Assembly: GCA_963850095.1 (NCBI GenBank)
Contig: CAWKJX010000004.1
Location: forward strand, 434,001 to 498,000
Source: Bog-473 sp963850095
Lineage (GTDB): Bacteria > Actinomycetota > Acidimicrobiia > Acidimicrobiales > RAAP-2
Reading direction: 5' to 3'
Length of the DNA stretch: 64,000 nucleotides
Shown piece after piece: positions 7,521 to 16,805 of this stretch. How positions within the stretch are numbered: the stretch's first letter is position 1; the number at the start of each line of letters is the position of its first letter. The position numbers and the translations under genes are program-made. The notes under the pieces were generated by a model, which worked only from the letters and a program-made list of their open reading frames with translations, did no database searches and had not been told where the DNA came from.

Positions 7521-8068
7521 TGGCGCCGCCCCCTGCCGCGATCGCCCCAGACTCATGGGCCGAGCACTCCTCGCCGCGTTCTGGGGCCGATGCGGCGCCG
7601 GCCTCCCCCCGCCGCACACCGCTGCGCCTCGTTCCGTCCCGGCGCCGGCGCGACGCCGAGTCGACACCTCGGAGGGGAGCCGGCAGGAGCCGGTTGCTGA
7701 CCGGCATCTCCGTGACCGTGGTGGTCGGCGCACTCCTGGCCGTGGTCGTCGCCCAGGCGATGCTGGCCAACGGCCAGGTCAGCCTGGCCTCCCTGCAGCA
7801 TGAACTCACCCTGGAGCAGAGCACGCACCGTCAAGCCGAGCTGGCCGTAGCGCAGCTCGAGACCCCGTCTCGGATTGTCTCCTCAGCGACGGGAACGCTC
7901 GGCATGGTGCGCTCCGACGTGATCGAACTGCCTTACGTCTCGTTGTCGGTGCCCCTCCCGACACCAACGGTGACGATGGCGCCGGTGACGGTGCCGGCGT
8001 CGTCGTCACCGTCTACCACCACCACCTCTACCTCCACCTCTACAACAACTTCGACGTCGACGCCATGA
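7520..8068 (+). CDS. ftsL: FtsL-like cell division membrane protein
   Basis: A 182-residue protein of bitopic design: a basic cytoplasmic part of about 60 residues, one membrane helix near residues 60-82 (GISVTVVVGALLAVVVAQAM), a short extracytoplasmic stretch with leucine-spaced residues (SLQHELTLEQSTHRQAELAVA), and a tail of threonine and serine. Sequence similarity to FtsL is always weak; position between rsmH and ftsI plus this topology support the call. FtsL works with FtsB and FtsQ to activate septal wall synthesis. The ATG overlaps the rsmH stop, and its own stop overlaps the ATG at 8065. Confidence 0.65.
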   Translation: MAPPPAAIAPDSWAEHSSPRSGADAAPASPRRTPLRLVPSRRRRDAESTPRRGAGRSRLLTGISVTVVVGALLAVVVAQAMLANGQVSLASLQHELTLEQSTHRQAELAVAQLETPSRIVSSATGTLGMVRSDVIELPYVSLSVPLPTPTVTMAPVTVPASSSPSTTTTSTSTSTTTSTSTP

Positions 8069-8444
8069 GCGTCACGACGCGACATGATCCTCGGCGCGCG
8101 CGCGCCGGCACGGGCCGCGGCGCCTCGGCCACAGGGGTCTTGGGCAAGTCGCCGACCAAGCCGGCGCGGCCGAGCCCACAAGGTCGTCCGGCTACGCCTC
8201 CGGCCGTGGCGCGCCAGACGGCGGCACGTACGGCCCGTTCCGCGGGCGCCCGCCCCGCCGCCCGCCCAGCCGCCCGCCCCGCCGCCCGCCCGCCGCCCGC
8301 CCCGCCGCCCGCCCCGCCGCCCGCCCCGCCGCCCGCCCCGCCGGCAGCCCGCCGCGGTCTGCCCCCCAGCGGCGGCACCGCCCACCCGCCAGGCGCGCCC
8401 GTCCCTCCCGTATCTCCTGGGCCGGCGGCAGTTTCTCTCGACGG
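8065..8444 (+). CDS. ftsI: N-terminal cytoplasmic part of FtsI, separated from the body by a frameshift
   Basis: An ATG at 8065 overlaps the FtsL stop (ATGA), as expected for the next dcw gene. The frame encodes a basic, Pro/Ala/Arg-rich tail (MSVTTRHDPRRARAGTGR and on) like the long cytoplasmic tail of mycobacterial FtsI. It runs into the 12-bp repeat array and after that no longer looks like protein. The frame that matches FtsI is open upstream of 8445 back to 8088 but has no start codon, and reads WAGGSFSRRVRLVRFLL into the membrane helix. Restoring one base in the short 11-bp unit at 8281-8291 joins the two frames exactly. Confidence 0.7.
8248..8339 (+). repeat. 12-bp tandem repeat inside ftsI, one unit short by one base
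   Basis: The unit is GCCGCCCGCCCC. Full copies lie at 8257-8268 (last base A), 8269-8280, 8292-8303, 8304-8315, 8316-8327 and 8328-8339; a partial 9-bp copy lies at 8248-8256. The copy at 8281-8291 has only 11 bases, missing one C. The array codes for a Pro/Ala-rich linker in the FtsI cytoplasmic tail. Confidence 0.9.
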
Positions 8445-10229
8445 GTGCGTCTGGTGCGCTTCCTTCTCGTCATCGCCATGCTGTTCGTGGTGGCCCGGCT
8501 CGTCGACGTGCAGGTGCTGCATGCCGGCGCGTACGAGTCGGCGGCCCGCGGCGAGTCGTCGATCACCGTCTCCCTGCCGTCGCTGCGCGGCGGGATCTAT
8601 GCCCGCGACGGCTCACCGCTCGCCATGTCGGTGGCGACCGACGACGTCGTGGCCGACGACTTCCAGGTGGCCCATCCCGTCAAGACGGCCTTGGCGCTGT
8701 CGCCGCTGATCCACGTGCCTGCCACCACGCTGGCGGCCGAGCTGCACCGCCCGTCCGGCTACGTCGTGCTGGCCCGGCAGGTTGCCGCGTCCACGGGCCA
8801 GCAGATCGACACCGACGCGATTCCCGGGATCACGACCATCGACGACGCCAAGCGCGTGGTCTCCAACGGGAACCTGGCCTCCCCGGTGATCGGGTTCACC
8901 AATGCCGCCGGGCAGGGCGCGGGGGGTCTCGAATACGGCGACAACCAGAGGCTCGCCGGCGTCAACGGCAAGGAGACGATCGTCGAGTCACCTTCGGGCG
9001 TGGCCATTCCGCAGTCGCCTGTGACCGACGAGGTGGCCACGACGCCCGGGACCGGGCTGGAGCTGACCCTCGACACGCAGCTGCAGTACGAGTCCGAGCA
9101 GGCGCTGGCCAAGGCCATCGAATCTTCAGAAGCGGTCAGCGGCACTGCGGTGGTGATGGACGTCAAGACGGGCCAAATCCTGTCGATGGCGAATCTCGTG
9201 GCCACCCACCCTGCCGCGTTGGGCGCGCCGACGAGCACCACCAGCTCGCAGACTGCGGGTGTCGTCCCGATCGGGCCGTCAGATGCCGTCAACGAGGCTC
9301 CGAGCAACCTGTCGGTGACGCAGCTCTACGAGCCGGGCTCCGTCTTCAAGTTGGTGACGTTCTCAGCCGCCCTCCAGAACGGGCTGATAAACCCCAGCAC
9401 CGTCTTCACCGTTCCCGACCAGATACAGCTCGACGGCTCGACGTTCCACGATGCCGAGCCTCACCCGACCGAGCAGTTGACGGCCACGGAAATCCTGGCG
9501 CAATCCTCCAATATCGGGACGTCGGAGATCGCTCAGGGCGTGGGCGAGGCACGCCTGCTCAACCAGGTGAAGGCGCTCGGCTTCGGGCAGCCGACGGGGC
9601 TGGACTTCCCCGGGGAGTCACCCGGTCTTTTGGCTACGGCGGCGGATTGGGAGCCTACCGACTACGTCTCGCTGCCCATCGGCCAGGTGGACGCCGTTAG
9701 TGCGCTCCAGGTTCTCGACGCATACAACGCCGTGGCCAACGGTGGTCTCTTCGTCGCCCCCAAGCTGGTCCAGGGCACGGTGAGCCCCTCCGGTACGCTG
9801 ACGCCGACAGCGCCGTCGGCGACGCACCAGGTGTTCTCGCCTTCCGTCGACTCGGAATTGACCTCCATGCTCGAGCAGGTGGTGGACACGGGCACCGGGA
9901 CCGGCGCCGCCGTTCCGGGCTATACCGTGGCCGGAAAGACCGGGACGGCCCAGATTCCGACGACGGGTCAGGACTCCTACGTCGAGGGCGCCTACATGGC
10001 CTCCTTCGTCGGGTTCGCCCCGGCGGTCAACCCCACGCTCTCCATGATCGTGGTCCTCGATCGGCCGACGCCGATCTTCGGAGGCACCGTCGCTGCACCC
10101 GTCTTCTCCCAGATCATGAGCTATGCCCTGCATCGGTACGACATCCCGACCACCCCCGGCGCCCAGACCGGTACCACGCCCGGGACGGGTACCGAGACGG
10201 CGACCGCCCAGGCCCAGGACATCACGTGA
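8445..10229 (+). CDS. ftsI: Peptidoglycan D,D-transpeptidase FtsI (PBP3-like), main part
   Basis: This frame encodes the membrane helix (LVRFLLVIAMLFVVARLVDV), the dimerisation domain beginning RGGIYARDGSPLAMS, and the transpeptidase domain with all three penicillin-binding motifs: SVFK in YEPGSVFKLVTF, SSN in AQSSNIGTSE, and KTGT in VAGKTGTAQI. FtsI cross-links septal peptidoglycan together with FtsW. The GTG at 8445 is only the first start codon in this frame; the true start is very probably the ATG at 8065, with a one-base deletion in the repeat between them. A Thr/Gly-rich tail ends the protein. No PASTA domain is present. Confidence 0.9.
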   Translation: MRLVRFLLVIAMLFVVARLVDVQVLHAGAYESAARGESSITVSLPSLRGGIYARDGSPLAMSVATDDVVADDFQVAHPVKTALALSPLIHVPATTLAAELHRPSGYVVLARQVAASTGQQIDTDAIPGITTIDDAKRVVSNGNLASPVIGFTNAAGQGAGGLEYGDNQRLAGVNGKETIVESPSGVAIPQSPVTDEVATTPGTGLELTLDTQLQYESEQALAKAIESSEAVSGTAVVMDVKTGQILSMANLVATHPAALGAPTSTTSSQTAGVVPIGPSDAVNEAPSNLSVTQLYEPGSVFKLVTFSAALQNGLINPSTVFTVPDQIQLDGSTFHDAEPHPTEQLTATEILAQSSNIGTSEIAQGVGEARLLNQVKALGFGQPTGLDFPGESPGLLATAADWEPTDYVSLPIGQVDAVSALQVLDAYNAVANGGLFVAPKLVQGTVSPSGTLTPTAPSATHQVFSPSVDSELTSMLEQVVDTGTGTGAAVPGYTVAGKTGTAQIPTTGQDSYVEGAYMASFVGFAPAVNPTLSMIVVLDRPTPIFGGTVAAPVFSQIMSYALHRYDIPTTPGAQTGTTPGTGTETATAQAQDIT

Positions 10230-10299
10230 CCCGGTCCTACACACCCATTGCGGGAGTGACGCAAGGGTGTCTGGGGCATGCAACGCTGTCGGTTCGATC

Positions 10300-11854
10300 A
10301 TGCGAACCGTGGCAATGAACCTCCTCTTCGACGACGTCGACGTCCTGGAGTCCGTCGGTGATCCGTCGACCGTCGAGGTCGGCGGCATCGCTCACGACAG
10401 CCGCCGGGTCGTCCCGGGGGACCTGTTCTGCTGTGTGCCCGGGCTGGTGAGCGACGGGCACGTCCACGCGACCGAGGCCGTCGATCGGGGTGCGGTCGGT
10501 CTGCTCTGCGAACACTTCATTCCGGAGTTGCTGGCCCGCGACGTCGTGCAGACGCGGATCGCTCCGGGCACCATGCGCCCCGTGATGGCCCGGCTGGCCG
10601 CTGCGTTCTACGGCTACCCGTCGCGGGATCTCATCATGGTCGGCGTCACGGGTACCAATGGCAAGACGACCGTGACACAGATTTTGGGAGATCTGTTGAG
10701 TGCCGTCGGCCATCCCACCAACGTCATGGGCACGCTCTCGGGTGTCCGCACCACGCCGGAGGCCACCGAGTTACAGCGCGTGTTGGCCGGTGTGCGTGAC
10801 CGCCAGAAGTCCGACGGGCTGCGTCACGCCGTCACCATGGAGGTCTCGAGCCACACGCTGGCGCAGTCGCGGGTTGAAGGGATCCACTTCGACGTGGCCG
10901 TCTTCACCAACTTGAGCCACGACCACCTCGACTACCACGGGACCATGGAGGAGTACTTCGAGGCGAAAGCGACCTTGTTCACCTCCAGCCATGCCCTGCG
11001 AGGGGTCGTGCATGCGGACGACCCCTGGGGCCGCCGCCTCATGGAGCGAGCCCGGATTCCGATGGTCGCCGTCCACCACACCGACGCCAGCGATGTGGTC
11101 CTGGCCGCCGGCCGGACCGAGTTCACATGGCGCGGCCACCGGATCGTCACCCCGCTGACCGGAGCGGTGAACGTCGACAACACCCTGCTGGCATCGGAGG
11201 CCGCGCTGGCGCTCGACCTGGAGCCGGCCGAGATCGCCGCAGGACTCGCACTGCTCGCGCCCGTTCCGGGGCGGCTCCAGGTGATTGCCTCGCCCTCCGT
11301 CCCGGGCGGCGCCGGCCACGATGAAGGGCCGCCCTTCACCGTGCTCGTCGACTACGCGCACACCCCGGCCGGGCTCGAGGTGGTGCTCGGGGAGGCTCGG
11401 GGCCTGGCGTCTCGGGACCGGGCGGGTGGTGAGCGTCTTCGGATGCGGAGGCGACCGGGACCGGACGAAGCGCCCGGCCATGGGGGAGGTGGCGGCCCGC
11501 CTGTCGGACGTCGCGTTCCTCACGTCGGACAATCCGCGCCATGAGGATCCGGGTGCCATCATCGATCAGGTGTTGGGCGGGATCCCCGGTGGCCGCGAGA
11601 ACCCGCACGTCGAGGTGGAGCCCGACCGCCGCCGCGCCATTCAGCGTGCGCTCGACGATGCCCGTCCCGGCGACGTGGTCGTCCTGGCGGGTAAGGGGCA
11701 CGAGACATATCAGGAGATCGCCGGGCAGAGGCTCGCCTTTGACGACGCCGTCGAGGCGCGCCTGGCGCTTTCTGCTCGCTACGGCACGGACCCGGCCACT
11801 TGGCTGGCCGCCGACATGGCATCGTCGTCCGATGCCTCGCTGTCGGAAGGCTGA
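10300..11854 (+). CDS. murE: UDP-MurNAc-tripeptide synthetase MurE, frameshifted
   Basis: MurE adds the third residue of the peptidoglycan stem peptide. The N-terminal part has GIAHDSRRVVPGDLFCC, the ATP loop VGVTGTNGKTTVTQI, EVSSHTLAQSRVEGI and VFTNLSHDHLDYHG. VDYAHTPAGLEVVLGEA is followed by a break near 11408-11416. The next frame continues GRVVSVFGCGGDRDRTKRP and SDNPRHEDP. The DNPR motif is the signature for meso-diaminopimelate, so the wall is mDAP-type. Removing one base around TCTCGGG restores one frame. Both ATG 10300 and ATG 10315 are possible starts; neither has a strong ribosome binding site. murF does not follow. Confidence 0.88.
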
Positions 11855-11862
11855 GGCGGCGC

Positions 11863-12903
11863 ATGCTCGGGCTGCTGGTCTCCGGAGGCGTCGCGCTGTC
11901 GATCGCCATCCTCTTCACCCCGTTCCTCATTCGGTACTTCCGCAGCCGCGAGCTCGGCCAGCACATCAGGGAGGACGGGCCGGCCACGCACGTGGCCAAG
12001 GCCGGCACGCCGACCATGGGCGGCATCGCGATTGTCGCCTCGGTGGTCTGCGGCTACGCGATCGGCCACATCGGCACCCAGATCCGCTTTTCGCGGACCG
12101 GCTACCTGGCCATCGGGGTGGTCGTGGCTTTCGGACTGATCGGCTACATGGACGACTACATCAAGGTCAACCGCCGGCGCAGTCTCGGGCTCAACAAGCG
12201 AGCCAAATTCGGGGCCCAGGTGGCGTGCGCGCTGATCTTCGCCGTGCTGGCCACGCAGTGGGCCCACACCTCGACGGCGCTCTCGTTCACCCGTGCCCAG
12301 GCGATCGGCATCAATCTGGGCACGGTGGGGTGGGTGGTCTTCTCCGTCGTCGTCATGGTCGGGTCGTCCAACGCGGTGAACATCACCGACGGCGTGGACG
12401 GCCTGGCGGCCGGTTCCGGGACGTTCTGCTTCTTCGTCCTCTCCGTCATGGCGTACTGGATCTTCCGCCACGAGTCCATTTACCACGTGCTCCCGGCATC
12501 GGCCATCGACCTCGCTCTGGTATCGGTGGCGCTGGCGGGCGCCTGCGTCGGGTTCCTCTGGTGGAACGCCGCCCCGGCCAAGATCATCATGGGCGACACC
12601 GGATCCCTGTCCATCGGAGCCGGCCTGGCGGCACTCTGCCTGCTCCTCAACCTCGATCTGCTCCTCCTGGTCATCGGCGGCCTCTTCGTCATGGAGACGC
12701 TCTCGGTGATCCTCCAGGTGATCAGCTTCCGCGTCTTCCACCGTCGCATCTTCCGCATGGCGCCGATCCATCACCATTTCGAGCTCGGAGGCTGGCCGGA
12801 GACCACCGTCATCGTCCGCTTCTGGATCCTCGGTGGACTCTTCTGCGCGCTGGGACTCGGCATCTTCTACGGCGACTTCCTGACCGTGGCGAAGTTCACG
12901 TGA
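11863..12903 (+). CDS. mraY: Phospho-N-acetylmuramoyl-pentapeptide transferase
   Basis: A 346-residue integral membrane enzyme that moves phospho-MurNAc-pentapeptide onto undecaprenyl phosphate, making lipid I. About ten hydrophobic helices are visible. The hallmark segments are AGTPTMGGIAI, GYMDDYIKVNRRRSLGL with the Asp pair, SNAVNITDGVDGLAAG, IMGDTGSLSIGAGL and APIHHHFELGGW. Start ATG 11863 lies 8 nt after the murE stop, with AAGG and GAGG runs just upstream. In most genomes murF precedes and murD follows; neither is present here. Confidence 0.94.
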   Translation: MLGLLVSGGVALSIAILFTPFLIRYFRSRELGQHIREDGPATHVAKAGTPTMGGIAIVASVVCGYAIGHIGTQIRFSRTGYLAIGVVVAFGLIGYMDDYIKVNRRRSLGLNKRAKFGAQVACALIFAVLATQWAHTSTALSFTRAQAIGINLGTVGWVVFSVVVMVGSSNAVNITDGVDGLAAGSGTFCFFVLSVMAYWIFRHESIYHVLPASAIDLALVSVALAGACVGFLWWNAAPAKIIMGDTGSLSIGAGLAALCLLLNLDLLLLVIGGLFVMETLSVILQVISFRVFHRRIFRMAPIHHHFELGGWPETTVIVRFWILGGLFCALGLGIFYGDFLTVAKFT

Positions 12904-13003
12904 CCCTCCGCCACTTCGCCGGCCGGTTGCGGAAGACTTGTGCGATGCGACGGGGGTCGGACCGTGGTGAAGGGCGCGCGCGTTCGATGGCAGGGGCACG
13001 ACG

Positions 13004-14269
13004 ATGACGCCCGCACGGACCAGGACGACCTCACCGGTCGTGCCGTTGTTGCGCCCATCCGACCCTGCCCTGCGTATCGGCGGCTGGCAGGTGTCGACCT
13101 CGGCCGTGCTGATCGTCGACGTGGCGCTCTTGTGCGTCATCGGGCTGGTGATGGTGGGATCGGCCTCGTCGGTGATCTCTATCGACACCTACGGGACCCC
13201 GTGGGCCATTTTCATCAGGGAGTCCATGTGGATGGCCATCGGCGTGGTCGCCCTCTGGCTGGCCGTGCGGTTCGACTACCGCAAGCTCCGCCGCATCAGC
13301 CCCATGATTCTGCTGGTCACCTTCGGCCTCCTGCTGGTCGTGCTGGTCCCCGGACTCGGGGTGCGGGCCATGGGGTCGAGCCGGTGGGTGGGCTTCGGGC
13401 AGTTCCGCCTCCAGCCGTCCGAACTCATGAAGCTGGCGCTGGCGCTCTTTGCCGCTGACTTCATCGCACGCCGCCTCGACCAGCAGGCGACCGACCGTCG
13501 CATCATCGGCCCCGTACTGCTGGTGGCGGGCGCCGCCTGTGTCCTGATCCTGGCCCAGCCGGACATGGGGACCGCCATGGTGCTCGGATGCATTGTGCTG
13601 GTACTCCTTTTCGTCTCCGGGGTGCGCCTCGGCCCCGTCATGAAGGTGATGGGTGCCCTGGTCGTCCTGGCGCTGATCGTCGCCGTGGCGTCCCCGTACC
13701 GTCGGGCTCGCCTGCTGTCGTTCATGGATCCTTCGGCGCACGGGTCGAGCTCGGGCTACCAGGTGGTCCAGTCGCTGATTGGGCTGGGATCCGGACACCT
13801 CTTCGGCACCGGCATCGGCGGTGGGCAGGCGCAGTGGGGCTTCCTGCCCAATGCGCACACTGACTTCATCTTCTCCGTCATCGGCGAACAGCTGGGCATC
13901 GCGGGTGCCATCCTCGTGCTGCTCCTGTTGGGCGGCTTCCTCTGGCTCGGCATCCGCGCCGCCACACGGGCGCCCGACAGGTTCGGCGCGCTGCTCGCGA
14001 TCGGACTGGTGGCCTGGGTGGGTGCAGAGACCTTGATCAACGTCGGAGCCGTGATCGGCGTGCTGCCGGTGACCGGGATTCCGCTGCCCTTCATTTCGTT
14101 CGGTGGCTCATCGCTGGTGATCACCATGGCAGCCGCCGGCATCCTCATCAACGTGGCCAAGCAGGGAGAGACCACCGCGACGCGTCGCGCCCCGCGGTCC
14201 ACCGCCGCGCGGCACCCCGGGCGGGTCGGGCCGGTCGGCCGTCCCGCCCCCGCCGGCCGAGGTCGGTGA
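13004..14269 (+). CDS. ftsW: Lipid II polymerase / SEDS protein FtsW
   Basis: A 421-residue SEDS-family protein with about ten membrane helices. Recognisable segments are GSASSVISIDTYG, SSRWVGFGQFRLQPSELMKL, LAQPDMGTAMVL, SGYQVVQSLIGLGSGHLFG, NAHTDFIFSVIGEQLG and GIPLPFISFGGSSL. FtsW polymerises lipid II into glycan strands at the septum with FtsI as partner. A basic cytoplasmic tail of about 40 residues follows the last helix. The start ATG at 13004 is 100 nt past mraY. The last bases overlap the murG GTG (GTGA). Confidence 0.94.
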   Translation: MTPARTRTTSPVVPLLRPSDPALRIGGWQVSTSAVLIVDVALLCVIGLVMVGSASSVISIDTYGTPWAIFIRESMWMAIGVVALWLAVRFDYRKLRRISPMILLVTFGLLLVVLVPGLGVRAMGSSRWVGFGQFRLQPSELMKLALALFAADFIARRLDQQATDRRIIGPVLLVAGAACVLILAQPDMGTAMVLGCIVLVLLFVSGVRLGPVMKVMGALVVLALIVAVASPYRRARLLSFMDPSAHGSSSGYQVVQSLIGLGSGHLFGTGIGGGQAQWGFLPNAHTDFIFSVIGEQLGIAGAILVLLLLGGFLWLGIRAATRAPDRFGALLAIGLVAWVGAETLINVGAVIGVLPVTGIPLPFISFGGSSLVITMAAAGILINVAKQGETTATRRAPRSTAARHPGRVGPVGRPAPAGRGR

Positions 14270-15409
14270 GCGCCCGGCGCGGCACCGTGATCGCGGGCGG
14301 CGGGACGGGCGGGCACGTCGTTCCCTCGCTCCAGGTCGCGCGCGCTCTGGTGGCCCGGGGGCACGACGCCGGAGACCATTGAGCTCTACGGGTCCCGACG
14401 GGGGCAGGAGGCGACGACCTGGCCGACCTTGGAGTTCCCGTACACGCTCCTGCCCGGGCGCGGCATCCGGCGGAGTTGGCGTCCGGAGGCGCTGCTGGCC
14501 AATGTGGGCGCGGTGGCCGGCCTGATGTGGGCCTGCGCACGCGCCCTGTGGTCATTCGCCGTGCGACGACCGCGGGTCGTGGTCGTCGTGGGTGGGTACG
14601 CCAGCTTCCCGGCCGGATTGGCGGCCGTGCTCACCCGGGTCCCGTTCGTGTCGGTGACCACCGACGCCGTGCCAGGCGCCGTCGTCGGCCTGCTGGGCCG
14701 GTTCGCCGCGGCCAACGCCGTGGCGTTCGAGGGCACCGACCTGCCCCGGGCCCACGTGACCGGCACACCGGTCCGGACCCAGCTGACGACGTTGCACGGC
14801 ACGGCCGACGAGCAGGCCCGTAGCCGGGCCGAGCTCGGCCTGCCGGCAGATCGCCGGACGATTGCCGTCCTCGGGGGCTCTCTGGGCGCACTGCGGATCA
14901 ACCGTGCCGTGGCCGAACTGGCCAAGTGCTGGGCCGGCCGTGCCCACGACTCGATCTACCACGTGACGGGACGGCGCGACTATCCGACCTTCGCGAGTGG
15001 CGACACCACCGGGAGCGCGGGGAGCCACGACCAGGGCCGGCTCGTCTACGCCGTGGTCCCTTACGAGGAGCGCATGGCCGCGTTCTACGCGGCCGCCGAC
15101 GTCTGCGTGACCCGGGCCGGTGCCATGACCGTGGCCGAGCTGCTGGTATGCGGCAAGCCGGCCGTGCTGGTGCCGTTGCCCGGCGCACCGCGTGATCACC
15201 AGACGCGCAACGCCGAGGCACTGGTCGGCATCGGCGCCGCGGTGCACGTTCCCGATGCCGAGTGTGACGGTCCGCGTCTGGCCGCAGAGCTCGATGCCCT
15301 GCTCTCGGATCCGGAGCGCCTCCGGACAATGAGTGAGGCCGCTCGCAGCCATGGCCACCCCGATGCCGCTTCGCGTGTCGCCGAGCTCGTGGACACCCAT
15401 GCCCGCTGA
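14266..15409 (+). CDS. murG: Lipid II synthase MurG (GlcNAc transferase), frameshifted
   Basis: MurG adds GlcNAc to lipid I at the inner face of the membrane. The N-terminal frame starts at GTG 14266 and reads RGTVIAGGGTGGHVVPSLQ, the glycine-rich donor loop, but meets a TGA after about 38 codons. The next frame picks up at once with ETIELYGSRRGQEA and continues through VVVVGGYASFPAGLAA, AVLGGSLGALRINRAV, CVTRAGAMTVAEL and LVPLPGAPRDHQTRNAEAL to the end. One extra base near 14357-14370, where there is a run of five G, explains the break. The last 11 nt overlap murC. Confidence 0.88.
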
Positions 15410-16805
15410 CTCCCATTCCGGCGACGGGGCGAGGGCGGGTCTCGATCTGCGGGTGCCGCAGCGGATCCACGTGATCGGAGTCGGCGGTGCCGGCATGAGC
15501 GCCATTGCACTCGTGCTGCGGGCCATGGGCCACACGGTGTCGGGTTCGGACCTGAAGGACTCGCCCGTGGCGGACAGGCTGCGCTCGCACGGCATCACCG
15601 TGGCGGTGGGCCACCGGGCGGAGAACGTCGCCGGGGCCGACGCCGTGACCTACTCCCCGGCGGTGCCCCTGGAGAATGTCGAGCTGGTCGAGGCGTCGGC
15701 GCGGGGGATCAGGGTCGCTCCGCGCTCGGAGGTCCTGGCCGCCATCTGCGCCACCCGACGGTGCCTCGCCGTCGCAGGCACGCACGGCAAGACGACGACG
15801 GCCTCCATGCTGTCGCTGATCCTCGTGGAGGCCGGGCTCCGGCCGTCGTTCGTCATCGGCGCCGACGTGAACGAAATCGGCACGAACGCCGTCTGGGACA
15901 CCGGCGAGTGGCTGGTGGTCGAAGCTGACGAGAGCTACGGGACGTTCAAGGCGCTCCAGCCGGACGTGGCCGTCCTCACCAGCGTCGAGGCCGACCACCT
16001 GGACTACTACGGCACGTTCGAAGCGCTCCGGGATGCCTTCGCGCGCTTCGTGGACATGGCGACCGAAGGCGCCGTCTTCTGCGCCGACGACGCCGAGGCC
16101 GCCGCCATCGGCGGAGCGCGGGGAGCCATCGGCGTCGGCATGGCGGAGGACGCGGCCTACCGGATGACCGGGGTGGAGCAGAGCCGCAGCTCGACGTCCT
16201 TCACCCTGCGGACGGCGCAGGGTGAGCTCGGCACGGTGCGGGTCGGCGTCCCGGGGATTCACAACGCCCGCAACGCCGCGGTGGCCACCGTGGCGGCGTT
16301 GCAGGTGGGCGCCCCGTTTGCGGCGGCCCAGGCTGCGCTGGCCCGATTTGCCGGCGTGACCAGGCGGTTCGAATTCCGTGGCGAGGTGCGGGACGTCACC
16401 TTCGTCGACGACTACGCGCATCTGCCCGGCGAGGTGCGAGTGGCGCTCTCGACGGCGAGGACGGGCGGCTGGAACCGGGTTGTCGCCGTCTTCCAGCCGC
16501 ACCGGTTCTCGCGCACGGCGGCGCTGGCCGACCAGTTCGGCACCGCGTTCTCCCAGGCTGATGAGCTCGTGGTCACCGACGTCTACAGCGCGGGAGAACG
16601 TCCGGTGCCCGGCGTGTCGGGCCGCCTGGTCGTGGACGCCGTCCGGGAGCAGGACCCGGACCTGTCGGTGGCCTATGCGCCCGGGTGGGAGGAGCTCCGA
16701 CGGACGGTGGCGTCCCTCCTGCGGCCGGGCGACCTCTGCTTGACGCTCGGCGCCGGAGACCTCACCATGCTCCCCGACGAGCTGCTCGAGTCCCCCGGAT
16801 GGTGA
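15399..16805 (+). CDS. murC: UDP-N-acetylmuramate--L-alanine ligase
   Basis: A 468-residue Mur ligase that adds L-Ala to UDP-MurNAc with ATP. The N-terminal Rossmann domain has RIHVIGVGGAGMSAIALVL; the ATP loop is LAVAGTHGKTTTASML near residue 130; then VVEADESYGTF, VLTSVEADHLDYYGT and IHNARNAAVA. The C-terminal part has FVDDYAHLPGEVRVAL and FQPHRFSRTAAL. ATG 15399 is chosen because it is the last start before conserved sequence and overlaps murG by 11 nt. The reading frame is intact and of normal length. Confidence 0.95.
   Translation: MPADSHSGDGARAGLDLRVPQRIHVIGVGGAGMSAIALVLRAMGHTVSGSDLKDSPVADRLRSHGITVAVGHRAENVAGADAVTYSPAVPLENVELVEASARGIRVAPRSEVLAAICATRRCLAVAGTHGKTTTASMLSLILVEAGLRPSFVIGADVNEIGTNAVWDTGEWLVVEADESYGTFKALQPDVAVLTSVEADHLDYYGTFEALRDAFARFVDMATEGAVFCADDAEAAAIGGARGAIGVGMAEDAAYRMTGVEQSRSSTSFTLRTAQGELGTVRVGVPGIHNARNAAVATVAALQVGAPFAAAQAALARFAGVTRRFEFRGEVRDVTFVDDYAHLPGEVRVALSTARTGGWNRVVAVFQPHRFSRTAALADQFGTAFSQADELVVTDVYSAGERPVPGVSGRLVVDAVREQDPDLSVAYAPGWEELRRTVASLLRPGDLCLTLGAGDLTMLPDELLESPGW

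Noticed and set aside
8248..8339. Regular repeats that might be taken for a CRISPR array
   Set aside because: The units are 12 bp, contiguous and without spacers; they code for a Pro/Ala linker.
11779..13188. A 469-codon minus-strand open frame opposite mraY
   Set aside because: It is made of His/Asp/Glu/Arg shadows of a membrane protein on the plus strand. mraY has all its motifs.
14898..16502. A 534-codon minus-strand open frame opposite murG and murC
   Set aside because: Long antisense frames are common in this GC-rich sequence. No domain is recognisable and murC is intact on the plus strand.
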